A stretch of 64,000 nucleotides of DNA from NCBI GenBank assembly GCA_030844895.1, contig JAUTDX010007483.1, positions 62,001-126,000 on the forward strand, in the 5' to 3' direction. The stretch comes from Ambrosia x helenae (Eukaryota; Streptophyta; Magnoliopsida; Asterales; Asteraceae). The notes beneath the pieces were generated by a model. The model was not told where the DNA came from and searched no databases. It saw nothing but the letters and a program-made list of their open reading frames with translations. Shown one piece after another: positions 11,231-22,234 of this stretch. Within the stretch, counting starts at the first letter, position 1; each line of letters begins with the position of its first letter. The position numbers were made by a program, and so were the translations under genes.

Positions 11231-11961
11231 TTTTATTTAAATATTGTCCCGTATCCACCGCCAATAACATGTCCACCAAGCCCCAAAACATAGCAATCAC
11301 CTCCTGAGAATCCAAGATTTCGGCTCTTCTGCGCAATTCCGTAGTAAAGTTCACCTAAAGTTGCACCGGCTTGAACCCACGCAGTGGCGGTTTGAATATC
11401 AACCATGACAAAGTTTAGATCTTTATAATAGCAGCCTCCACCTCATGCCCATATGAATTATTATGAAAGAAAAGGTTTGACTTTGATTAAAATGTTATAT
11501 CATATTATAAGTTGTGTACTTGCCAAAAATAGACCATGTATGATATTTCTATATGGAAGCACTTACAGACCTTGCCGCTGCGGCGCTGCCACATCTCAGA
11601 GTCGCCATACGACCTTCAGTAAAACCACCATTTCCGCGCCCTATGCTGTTTTGTAGTGAAATTAAAGTGAAGAAATATGATGGGATAAAGGAAAATCAGA
11701 ATAGAATTTGGTCAAACTCAAAGTCAGCAGCTGGTACTGACAATTAGTTTCTGTTTAATTTCGTTTTTTTAACAGTCAGCGAAACTTATATTACTCTAAC
11801 AAAGCATACCCGGACCACCAAAATGAGTCGCTTAGAAAGCCCAGATACAGTACAAAGATGTCTAAATTACACCACATCATACATATTCACCCCTATTGAA
11901 TTTCGTTTTTTAAAGTCAAAACAAAGAGTTGCTTAAAGGAAAAATAAAAATACCAAAAACA
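11231..11961. other. Spacer between Helitron end and tRNA; minor repeat fragment
   Basis: No gene seen. At 11765-11890 the sequence GTTTTTTTAACAGTCAGCGA followed by ACACCACATCATAC resembles the T-run and start of the LINE fragment at 9734, so a second short LINE 3' end may be present on the minus strand. ORFs here are short and carry no recognised motif. Confidence 0.35.
11955..11959 (-). terminator. Pol III terminator of the tRNA-Lys gene
   Basis: A run of five T on the transcribed minus strand just after the tRNA 3' end, followed by further T-rich sequence. This is the standard stop signal for RNA polymerase III. Confidence 0.7.
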
Positions 11962-12034
11962 CGCCATCCGTGGGACTCGAACCCACGACCACGTGGTTAA
12001 AAGCCACGCGCTCTACCAACTGAGCTAGAACGGC
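11962..12034 (-). tRNA. trnK-UUU (nuclear): tRNA-Lys (anticodon UUU)
   Basis: The minus strand folds as a complete 73-nt tRNA. The acceptor stem is GCCGTTC pairing with GGATGGC (two G-U pairs). The D-arm contains TAGCTCAGTTGGTAGAGC, the canonical A box. The anticodon stem is GTGGC/ACCAC-like around the loop CTTTTAA, giving anticodon TTT (Lys). The T-arm is CGTGGGTTCGAGTCCCACG, a B box. The discriminator is G and no CCA is encoded, as in eukaryotic nuclear genes. There is no intron. A T5 run (11955-11959 on +, as A) 3 nt downstream can terminate RNA polymerase III. It should be functional. Confidence 0.95.
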
Positions 12035-14385
12035 TCTTGGGTTCAAAATCTATACAAAACTAGACAGATAACTGGCAGGTCTTTTCATCTAACAACCTAC
12101 AGGTTATATGATTTAGAATTGTGACTACCACATGACATCAACTCATCGTTCCGCTTGAATAACGATGCATTCGTAGGGGCCAACAATGTGTAAAGGGTCG
12201 CCGTCTCACAAGGACATGCTAAGGCCAAAAATCCGTTATGAAAATCGCAGTATAAGAGTTATTGTTCATTCAGACATTTCACAGTTCACATACAACTAGC
12301 ATTAATTTGATATCAACACTAATGTTTCCATCAGTGAAATATAGACTAAAATGGAAAGCATTTCATATTAAAAAGAAAAGTAAATTATGATTTAATATTA
12401 TGACTGGAACAATTTATTCTTATTAGATTCAAAGTTACTTTATAATGATTTAGTTGTAGTTAAAAAACTAAATCATTCAACACTTGGGACATGTTTTAAA
12501 GATTTCTTGAACCATGACACGCCCGGCCAAATGGCCAATAAACATTCAATGCTCATTCGTGTCTTCGGGTTCGGGTCAAGAAGCTTATGAATTATCACCC
12601 AATCGGGTTCACCAAAGTTTATAGTTACGGTTTCAATCACCCGCGCTGCCCATAAACATGGTCATCGAAGTTGGGTGGAGTTGTCAATCCAATAGTTACG
12701 GTATCATCTTTAATATTGTTGGCTTGTACAAAGTTAATGATTATGCAAGTTTTAGTTTATTCTACCTAGTTTGGTTTAAGACATGCATCAAATAGAATCA
12801 CATAAAGAGACATAACTGAATTGTATAAAGTTTAAGTTTAACCAAGTTGACATGTTTCACTCAAGATAAATGTAAAAACATAAAAGTGGGGCTATGTAAA
12901 CTCACCTTTAGCTAAGCAAATAAAGACCCAAATTGTGGCGAGCTGATAGCAAAGAGATTTCCAAATAAATCAACCTTAATGTGATAAGTCTGTGATAAGA
13001 AAAGTCTAAGATGTAGGAACCTTAAAATAAGTCTGTGTTTCTAGGATAGGCACTTAAGATCTCTAACTTAATTGGGAGAATAGGATGAGTAATTGATTAA
13101 TGAAATAATTTTCTAAGAAATTAAATGATATACTTAGATTTGTAATATATTGTTTTTAGAAAGTTAATAATTTAGTAATTGGAATAAAGGTTTAAAAGGT
13201 ATGCCATGAATTATTTATAAAAATTAAATAGTTAATAAATCATTCACTAATTGAACATCAAAGTATCTAGTCCAAGTTTATGCTAAAAAAGTAAATAAAT
13301 TAAGTCGAAAAGCAGCTTCAAAGATAAAGGTTTTGAAGAATTTTACAAGATCAAATGACCGACCTATCCTATAGGATGCTTTTAGGCTACAACTATGATG
13401 GAAATGGTGTTCAAAAATCGATTAATAACACGAATATCAAAGTACGATTCAAAGATTAACACTTTGGAATGCGAGCATATCAATAATAGTTAATAGTTAA
13501 ATATTATTAATCATGAATGACTTCGATTGAGAAATAATATCTAGTGAAATATTTATCTAATAGATTATTACGAATAATTGGTGTTGATTGTTTAGAAAAA
13601 TAATTGAGTGGAAGTGGATTAATTAATCAAGTTGATTAATTAGATCGCTTAAAGTGTTGAACGATATAATAATTATTAGAGAATAATTATTAAGCCGTTA
13701 TTGAATAATCATTTTGTAAATTAAGCTAGGTGATTGATAGTTGTCAAGACATGAAAATTATAGATGGGTTGAATATTATGATAATTATTATTTAAGGTGT
13801 TAAATAATAATATTATTATTATTTGATAATAATATTACATAATACATAAAAGGTTTATAATTAAAGTGTTAATTATAAAACATTGGTGGACTGACAATTA
13901 AATAGTTAATTGTTATTAGACAAGTCCTTTGGGAACAAGAAAGGACTAGAGACCAAAACAAAAAAAGGATGATTATTATATAATCATCATTAAACTTAAC
14001 CCTAAAACCCTAATTCAAGCTTTTAACACCTCTTTCCTGCCTTCCCTCCACGCGCCCCTCTCCTCCTTGCCGCCTCGTTGAAGGACGAGGTCGAACATGG
14101 TGTTTAATGTGTTTAGATGCGTGATTTTGATGTGTCTTGAATGTGTTAATTGTGTGAATATAATGACTATGCAATTACGTGTGATTGTAGGAAAAATGGC
14201 GAAAATGAAGGAAATTGAAAGTTAAAAGACTTAGTGCATCGAGCATGAATGAGGAAGTGAAAATCGTGAAGTGTTCGGGTAGTAAATGTGGTGAAGTGAG
14301 GCTAATACGGGTCGTGGATGAGAAGGAACAAAGCTCGGAAGGTTGTTTGAGTGTGGAGGTCAAAGAGTGATGATTGAAGATTGGA
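12035..14385. other. AT-rich intergenic sequence; possible LTR-type repeat at right
   Basis: No gene was recognised. From about 12900 to 14000 the sequence is rich in TTAATAATTATT-type words. From 14000 the composition changes, with a CCACGCGCCCCTCTCC patch and a 62-codon ORF on the minus strand that has no known motif. The part from about 13900 to 14740 could belong to an LTR retroelement, but no TG...CA pair or primer site was fixed. Confidence 0.3.
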
Positions 14386-14570
14386 TATTCACGCCATAGC
14401 CTACGGTTTCTACACCGTAGGTTACGGGCTTCATTAGTGGGTTGAGAAGATTAATTTCAGACTCTACAAACCGTAAGGCATAGGACCTAGACCGCCCCGA
14501 CGGTCAGAAGATAGAAGGAGCTGGTAGGGACGACCGTAAGCTACGGTTTACCTACCGTAGCTTACGGCGG
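14386..14570. repeat. Paired CCGTAGCTTACGG hairpins
   Basis: Two palindromes sit about 140 bp apart. The first pairs GCCTACGG with CCGTAGGTTACGG across TTTCTACA. The second pairs CCGTAAGCTACGG with CCGTAGCTTACGG across TTTACCTA, a nearly perfect 13-bp stem. A CCGTAAGGCATAGG half-site lies between them. No coding meaning is seen; they may belong to a retroelement leader or LTR. Confidence 0.5.
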
Positions 14571-14769
14571 GAACGAGGATAACAAGGAAAGTTGTTTTTC
14601 TTGAAGGTATAAAAAGGAAAACTTAAACCTAGTCAGAGGCAGCCATCTATAGTCGAAGAAATAACATCTTTTGGGCAAAATTGAGCTAGAAACACCATCT
14701 TACAACATCAATCAATCATTCCTTTCACCTGAATCATCATGCATTCAAGCTTTCTTCGATCCATGGGCG

Positions 14770-15745
14770 CGCATTTCACCAAGATGAGCGTCGATTATCA
14801 TGACACTTTTGCACTAGTTGCAAAACCGGTTACCATTCGAACTCTCACCATGGTTGCAGTAAAAAAAATTTGTCGTTGCACCAATTGGACGTGAGTAACG
14901 CATTCCTTCATGGAGTTTGCAAGGGAAGTGTATATGAAGATACCACAAGGCTTTTACAACAAATAAGAAACTAGAGTTTGTCGACTAAGAAAGTCTTTAT
15001 ACGACTTGAAACATGCTTCTCGTACTTGGTATCAAAGGTTCACAGTCTCTCTGACATCGGCTACAAACAATCCCACGCTGATCACTCACTCTTTACCTAT
15101 CGAAATGGAGGTAAATTTGTGGCCATTCTAATTTACGTTGATGATGTCGTTATTACTAGGGATGACGAAGATATGATTAAAAGAACCAAGGATCACTTAA
15201 ATATGAGTTTTAGCATTTAGGACCTTGGCCCGTTGAAATATTTTTTGAAAATAGAGGTTGCTCGTACCGAAGATGGGATTGTCCTAACTCCTAAGTCAAC
15301 ATAAATATGCCATGGATATCCTAACCGAATGTGGACAACTTGGATGTCAACCCAGTAGCTTTCCCATGGAGCAAAACTTGAAACTTGATAAATGTCATGA
15401 AAGTCACAAAACTGATGTCTCCGTTTATAAGTGTCTCATCGGGAGATTATTGTATCTTCAAGCCATGCGCCCTGACATTGCCTATGCAGTTAATGTTCTT
15501 AGCCAATTAGTCTCGGATCCTAGAGATGATCACATGAATGTTGTTCTTCGCGTGGCCCGTTATTTTAAATACCCAAGAATGGTGGTCTAAACCTTGTTGC
15601 TTATTGTGATGCCGATAGGTTGGGATGTCCTTTTACAAACGATCACGGACGGGCTATTTGCTACTCTTTGGTGGTGCTCCGGTATCTTGGAAAACAAAGA
15701 AACAGTCAATGGTCTCTCGCTCCTCGGTGGAAGCAGAATACCTTG
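14770..15745 (+). pseudogene. Decayed copia pol fragment (RT to RNase H)
   Basis: Translation across shifting frames recovers the copia order: VDYHDTFALVAKPVTIRT, then a SNAFLHG site, KIPQGFYNK, RKSLYDLKHAS-like, YKQSHADHSLFTYRNGG, YVDDVVIT, DLGPLKYF, a GRLLYLQAMRPDIAYAVN block and finally SVEAEY. Stop codons and several frameshifts interrupt it (for example after FSI near 15220 and near 15300), and both LTRs and the integrase are absent. It is a dead fragment, unrelated in detail to the intact copia at the left edge, and its right end lies about 310 bp beyond the neprosin stop codon. Confidence 0.85.
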
Positions 15746-16056
15746 TTTAAGTAGATATAAAATGTAAATAAAATTAGAAGTGAGGACACAAGGATGTGTT
15801 ACCCACACCAAACATATGTTCATTTGTGCAAGTTCCTTTCATGTTACATGTACAAAAGTTGTCACCAGACCAAGATTAATAATCAAAAAATAACAAACCA
15901 TAATATATCATATTATAACCCCTAACACTAAATACAATAGTCCTCAAACTAACCCAAAAAAAATAAATTTTAGAAGGAAAAAAAAATCTCCAACTCCTTT
16001 AAAGACTATAGGGAAAAAAATCATGTAAATAAAAATATCATACAATTCAATTTTCA

Positions 16057-19000
16057 CTATTGACAACCTGCATTTCTTCCTGGGCCTCCATAATAAATAT
16101 AATTTCCCCAAACATTATTTTTGCCAGCTTTTACATCATAACAATTTGGATGATCAGCCAATAAATGCAGATTTGTTAAAGGAAGCAAACTATTATCCCA
16201 ATCTACAACCTGCAAGTTCCTAAAATATGCAGCTTTGCCAAAACCTTCATCTGCAAAATGACCACTGCCCATTTGAGTATTTGTGTGATAACCCCTTGAT
16301 CTCGAGTTCACGATTTCCCCGCCGAATTGTATCATACTTGCTTCTTTTGTAGATGGCTGAATAAAAATGATGGCCAGTAGCCGATTAGCACCCCGGATCC
16401 AAATTGTAGCCACCAATGTCCATGCTTAGGGTCCTGTACAAAAGAACAAAAAATGTATAGTTTTAGTGAAGTTCGTGTTACTTATCTGTAGAGCTGATGA
16501 AATGGACAGGTGGGTAACGGGTCAAAACTGGTCCAATGTGAAACGGGTCATTATATTTAGTAAGGGTTGAAATGGTTAGCGTTGGGTTGAACAACAATAA
16601 CTTTTTTTTTCATTTATTATTTTTTTTTTCATAACCACTTAATGCTTTCAAGCCCATGGAGCATTAAACGACACGTGGCATGTGGGTTCCATATGGGACT
16701 TGAAATGAAAAATGGGTGTAGTGGTATGGTGAAAAATTTCAAGCCCCTTCTAATCATTTAATATTATTTTTTTTAATTTTGAAAATAAAAGCAAGGAAAA
16801 AAGAATTTGATTGGCCCATCCATTTTTTTCACGACGTGTTTTTTTTCCTGGAGCTCACCCCCCCCCCCCCCCCCAAAAAAAAAAAAACACTTACAGGGGG
16901 TGGTGTTGAAATCAGGTGGGGGCGTGGATTTGGGCAAAAACGCCACAAATCCCTTCCCATTACATATGGTCTAATAGTGATTACTTAAACAATATTAGGG
17001 TGAAATGGGTCATTATTTTATTTTTAATAAGGGTTGAAATAGTTAGGGTTAGTTTGGACTTTGGGTTGATCAACAAAAACTTTAAATAAAAAAGAATTTT
17101 GGGAAATGGGTCAATATTAAAAGTTGTTCAAAGAGTATTTGTAATGCATAAGTGCTTAATTCCATTATTTCAAAAATTTTAAAATAGTATTGTAATAATG
17201 AGTTATTTATAAAATAAAAAAAAAAAAAAGATGGACACAAATGTGTCGAATCAACCCGCCTAGTGTTTTTGACCCATAGTAAAAATGACCCGTTTCAACA
17301 CAAACCCATTTGAGTCATTTGACCCATTACCTAACTTACCTTCCTTGGCCACCTCTAATGTTGCCAACATGTGAAACAGCCCACATAAAGCTTCTATTTT
17401 GTTTGTGTCACTTTCATTTATCAGTATTGTAACAGTTGAGATTTAGAAGTATCTAAGTAGAACACAAACAAAACTTAAAGAAAAAGCCAAAACCGAGCCG
17501 GTATCAACTTAGTTATAATCCATATAGTTAATTTAACTATTTGGCTAAAAGTTAAAGGGAGGTCTACACATGGGAGACATTTCCTAGAAATGAAGAAGAG
17601 AATCTTACAATTTTATATTCCTTATGTTTGGGCTTAAAAAAACACATAAATTTTTAAAAAAAATTGAAGATAAAAGTGTTCTTACATAGCCATACTTTTT
17701 TATGTGTTAAATTTTCCAAATATACATACCTTCCATATCATGACACCGATATCGAACTGTTTGCCGTTATAGGATGATCTAGGAGATATTGCTGCACCTA
17801 TTGCAATCCTGTTATTTGTTTGAACAAATCCTGAGCATAGCAAGTTATAGCACCCTGTTGTTTGGTATGCATCAGTCTGTAAATATTAACATAAATTAGC
17901 CCTTTCTTTATATATGGAAAACAAAGGTGTTAATTTTGACCCGTTTACTTGTTGGGTTGTGTCTCATCTCAAACGGGTTGAAAGTCGTCAGAGCTAATTT
18001 TATTTCAGACAACTTTGTTTTAATCAAAGATTTAGACCATTATTGTAATAATAATATTTTTTAATGATAACCCACATATCGAGTACTCGATCATGTCCAA
18101 TTTGGACAAATACTAAAAAATAGGGGTGCAAACGAGCCGAGCTGCTCGTGAGCTACTCGAGCTCGTTCGATAAAAAGCTCGAAACGAGGCGAGCCTTATG
18201 GAGCTCGAGCCGAGCTTGAGACTAAAACGAAGCTCGTTTATTTATCGAGCCCGAACTCGAGCCTGGCATGTGAAGCTCGTTAGGCTCGTCGAGCCTTATC
18301 GAGCCTAATGTAATATTAGTTTTTTTTTAATATTTAATAATATTTACCACTCATTAAAGTTGTTTAGTAAACGAGCCCCGAGCTCGAGCTTCGCTTATCG
18401 AGCTCACGAGCCTAAACGAACTATTATTTAAATTATTTTTATTCAATGTATTAACTAATTGATAATAAACGAGCCGAGCTCGAGCTTGACAAATTGTCAA
18501 CGAGCCGAACTCGAGCTTTGAAAACAAAGCTTGAATCGAGCCGAGCTCAAGCTCGAGTTCTTATAAGTCAATCGAGCTCGAGCTCGAGCCTAGTCGAGCT
18601 CGGGCTTGGCTCGTTTGCACAAAAGATGACAAGTTGTCAAGTTTCAACCCGAATATATGCTCTCGCCACCTTTAATGACAGGTTGAAAAAAAACACATTG
18701 ATATTACTTACAGTCCAGTAAGTGAAGAATCTTGGATTCCCATCTCCGTATAACTCCGGGCTAACCTGAAGAATCATGAATAGCTTGAAAATCACATTTC
18801 TGAATATATTATTAAGTAAATAATTTTAATCTTTTTAACATTGCTAAAATGTGAAACTTAAAGATTATTACTTTCAACCAAAAAATATATATATATATAT
18901 ATATATAAATTACCTGCCAACCAGCTTCAATGGTATTGAGATCATTACCAAATGAACCAGAAATGACCCATAACTGTGACAGACTAAACTCAGATGGATC

Positions 19001-20722
19001 TGTGACCTTAGGTGTCCATACATTCATGCTGGCCTTTGCTCCATAGTATTTATCTCCATTTACAAAAGCAACTGCGTGCTATACTTCAAAATATTGCATC
19101 TCATTATCTTTCAAAGATCATATAAAATGGCAATGAAAAATAATAACTCAAATCAGGGGCGGACCTAGCTTGAAGCTAGGTGTCGCGTCCGTTGCTACTC
19201 AACTTCGCGCGCGTAGTGGAAAATTTGTTTTTTTTTTTACGATATTTGGAAAACGCTGCTACTAAAATGAAAAAATGAAAAACGTTACTACTGAAATTAA
19301 TTTCTAGATCCGCCACTGACTCAAATCTACTGTCTTACTTTTTCAGTCACATTTGTGTCCATTTAGTATTATATGGTTCTATGGTAAAATATAGTGTGTA
19401 GTATTATGTTATAAGGTGTAATTCTAAAATACAGAAAATAAAAGATGCAAGCAATGTGCATTTTGAAAGTATGTGTAACATTTAATTTTAAAAATATTTT
19501 AAAGAAATTACAATATAAATAAAATGAACACTTTTGTGGAAAAAAAAGATAGTGACTTTTTGTGAATGGACCTTTACATGGTTATTTCATATATACATCT
19601 GAAAAATTGCATGATATCATATTTACCTAACTAAAAAAAATAGTATTAAATACACCCATCCAATATACATAAATTTTCATATTCACCCGTTTCAAAAAAA
19701 TATATAATTTATAACATGATCCTTATACTGTTCCCTGTACAAGTTTTGAGATTAAAATAAGTGTATACATACCATAATAATGATTAATATTGTATAATTT
19801 TATATATGATGGTTTTTGTTGGATAAATACGATATTATACCACTAAATCTCCCCCTATATGCTTAACAAATGTGTATGAGAAAAAAAATAGAGATATAAT
19901 GTGTCTAGTATGACAGAGGAGATACGTTTAGCACAACCCATTTAAATCTCATTACTAGGTTATCATAAAAAGTTATATATGATCAATTTCAAAACAAGTT
20001 CCATATGAGCATCATTGTAAAAATTGTAAAAAGACTAAACTAACCTCATGACCACCACTCATGGTATCATGCCTCACACCTCTAATCTTCCTCCCAAATC
20101 TTCTTATAGAACTTGCTCTCAAAACATCATTTTCACTAGTTCTCCTAATCGGAACCGTCCCTTTCGGGCAAAATTCGTTTGATTCTGCCCATAATTGTAT
20201 CGTTTCGAGTCGTTCATCACTCGAGTTATGCCCCTTTGGCCTCTCCAAAGGTGGTTCCTTCATAATTCAACCAAAAACAAACATATACTTAAAATCTTTA
20301 TAAAATAAAAACATAAACTTAAATCTTTAAAAATCAATCAACAACTAATATTAATACATTAACATATATTAACTTGTATAATTACATACCAATGGCCTTT
20401 GTCCTCTAAGTTTAGGATGATCAAAAGCTGGTTGAAGATGAGAAACAACACAATCAATAACATCACCATCAGGACTCTGTATCAAGATAAAAGTCAACAA
20501 AAGTCATCAATAAAAGTCAACAAAAGTCAAACTAGCAAAAACTCATCAAACCAAGGCTCAATTCACCTGAATTGTCTTGATAAAAGGCTTATTAATCTTA
20601 TTCAAATGAACTCTAACTCGGGTCAATCGTGTTTCATTAACCCGAACCGATTCGACAACAAAGAAAAACAAGAACACAGTAGCTACAAATGTAGTAAGGA
20701 TAGTTGAAGATTGTGAAGACAT
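16057..20722 (-). CDS. Neprosin-family peptidase gene, seven exons, frameshift in last exon
   Basis: Exons on the minus strand: 20722-20567, 20476-20390, 20257-20045, 19078-18914, 18765-18712, 17876-17730 and 16433-16057. All introns are GT-AG in phase 0. The product has a hydrophobic signal segment (about 9-24), an activation peptide ([20 protein letters not shown] onwards) and the neprosin domain ([77 protein letters not shown]). The family includes secreted glutamic prolyl endopeptidases such as Nepenthes neprosin; most plant members have no known role. Exon 7 is 377 nt where a multiple of 3 is needed: the frame shifts by -1 near 16341-16352, in a CAAAAG run, and the original frame stops at 16332-16334. 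The Glu of QFGGEI, which I take as the second catalytic Glu, lies after the shift. This is either a pseudogene, an allele, or a base lost in sequencing. Confidence 0.88.
16341..16352 (-). other. Site of -1 frameshift in neprosin exon 7
   Basis: Reading the minus strand, frame one gives [13 protein letters not shown] and then a stop at 16332-16334, while the family sequence resumes in another frame as [13 protein letters not shown]. One missing base in the A/AG-rich run between them explains both. Everything else in the gene, including all splice sites, is in order. Confidence 0.85.
16857..16886. repeat. Poly-C/poly-A tract in neprosin intron 6
   Basis: About 18 C followed by about 13 A. Such a run is prone to sequencing and assembly error, so its exact length should not be trusted. 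Confidence 0.8.
18122..18620. mobile_element. GAGCTCGAGC-rich inverted-repeat element (copy 1) in neprosin intron 5
   Basis: It opens AGGGGTGCAAACGAGCCGAG and ends GGCTCGTTTGCAC, with dense GAGCTCG/CGAGCTC words through its length and an AT-rich core around 18310-18480. Copy 2 at 21447-21925 has the same ends and layout. There is no coding capacity, so it is a small non-autonomous element. Imperfect AAAAAAT/AAAAGAT flanks could be a decayed target duplication. Confidence 0.6.
19154..19318. mobile_element. hAT-type MITE in neprosin intron 3
   Basis: The 165-bp element opens CAGGGGCGGACCTAG and ends CTAGATCCGCCACTG, which reads CAGTGGCGGATCTAG on the other strand, so the ends are inverted repeats. 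It is flanked by ACTCAAAT on both sides (19146-19153 and 19319-19326). CAG-type ends with an 8-bp duplication are the hAT signature. It carries no gene. Confidence 0.85.
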
Positions 20723-21446
20723 GGGTATATAAGAAACAATATTATTTAGTTGTCTGTTTGTTACAAAGATATGGTATTGAAGAAGAAGACAACAAGAGAA
20801 AGAAACAAGTGGTTTATTCTAAGTTTTTGGTGCATAGCTTCAAAGACAAGATTAATGTAAGTGTCACACAAAAAAACACCAAAAAAACACACACTTTTTT
20901 CTCTCTCTAAAGAATCAAGATTCTTGATATTGTGCAGTGACACACAGAACCAGCTTACATTTACATTGCAGATGTGGGGTTTTAAATCCATTAACACCCA
21001 TGTAGTCAAATATTTTTTTAAAGTTTTTTTTATACATATTTTTTTTACTTTTTTTAAGTGACACCCATAATGTGTGTTGATGTGTGTCAGAGAGATTCCA
21101 CTTTGGTGTAGACACTGAGGGTGGTGGAAAAACACTCAGATGTAATGATAATGTGTAATTATGCATAGGCACTAAATAGGTTATATAGGTATAACAGAAT
21201 CATATGTGTATGTATATGTATTTTAACATCTAAATTATACGTGTATAATTAGATATGTAAAGTTACATAGCCAATTTAATTTCCAGGAACCAATTTTGAA
21301 AGTGTGAAAAACAAACGTTTTAAAAAAGAAGGGTTAAAGATCAAATATATGTAGGAAGTTGTAGGAATGGTACTAAACGAACTTCGATTAAACTCATTCA
21401 AGCGATATTGGAACTGTGTTATCGAACCCTACGACCTTAGTTTTTA
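20723..21446. promoter_or_regulatory. Upstream region of the neprosin gene
   Basis: This stretch must contain the promoter of the minus-strand neprosin gene. I see a palindrome near 20921 (AAGAATCAAGATTCTTGATA) and several GTGTCACAC/GTGACAC words between 20860 and 21080, plus long T runs. No TATA box could be chosen with confidence. Overlapping ORFs in this stretch have no recognised motifs and are probably chance. Confidence 0.35.
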
Positions 21447-21925
21447 CTGGGGTGCAAACGAGTCGAGCCCGAGCTCGAGCTCGATTAACTTATAAGAGCT
21501 CGAGCTCGGCTCGTTAGTAATTTCTCAAGGTCGAGCTCGGCTCGTTGGTAATTTCTCAAGCTCGAGCTCGGCTCGGCTCGGGCTCGGCTCGTTTATTATC
21601 TATTAATTAATATATTAAATAAAAATAATATAAATAATAGTTCGTTTAGGCTCGTGAGCTCGATAAGTGAAGCTCGAGCTCGGGCTCGTTTACTAAAAAA
21701 ACTTTAAATGAGTTGTAAATATTATTAAATATTTAAAAAAAATAATACACTAAGCTCGATAAGGCTCGACAAGCCTAACGAGCTTCACATGTCAGGCTCG
21801 AGCTCGGGCTCGATAAATAAACGAGCTTTGTTTTAGGCTCGAGCTCGATAAAGCTCTGCTCATTTCGAACTTTTTACCGAGCCGAGCTCGAGTAGCTCGC
21901 GAGCGGCTCGGCTCGTTTGCACCCC
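21447..21925. mobile_element. GAGCTCGAGC-rich inverted-repeat element (copy 2)
   Basis: It opens CTGGGGTGCAAACGAGTCGA and ends GGCTCGTTTGCACCCC. The sequence TAGTTTTTA flanks it on both sides (21438-21446 and 21926-21934), a 9-bp direct repeat consistent with a target duplication. The interior is GAGCTCG-rich with an AT-rich centre (about 21600-21750), matching copy 1. No ORF. Confidence 0.7.
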
Positions 21926-22137
21926 TAGTTTTTAGGTTTTCACTTTTTTGGATTAATTTTTAGCTTATAGTTTTTTAAACTTGTGTTAGAACATTATGTC
22001 ATTTTACGATTCATTGTGTGTTTTTTTCTCAGCATCGTGTTGTATTTTTCAGCATTGTGTTATATTTTGTGACCTATTGTGTCATTAATCGTAATCTATT
22101 GTGTTTTCTGTATCTTTCTCATTTATTTTACACTGTA

Positions 22138-22234
22138 TAAGATATCTTCACCCCTTAAAATAAAAAGGTACAAACAATATATGGTTCTTAAGATATCTTC
22201 ACCCCTTAAAATAAAAAGGTACAAACAATATATG
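22138..22234. repeat. 46-bp tandem duplication
   Basis: The phrase from TAAGATATCTTCACCCC to CAAACAATATATG occurs twice with no visible difference, at 22138-22183 and 22189-22234 (period 51). This is a recent local duplication of unknown origin. Confidence 0.9.

Noticed and set aside
20399..21172. ORFs on both strands around the neprosin 5' end
   Set aside because: The plus-strand ones are antisense to neprosin exons 1-2. The others lie in T-rich upstream DNA with no motif.
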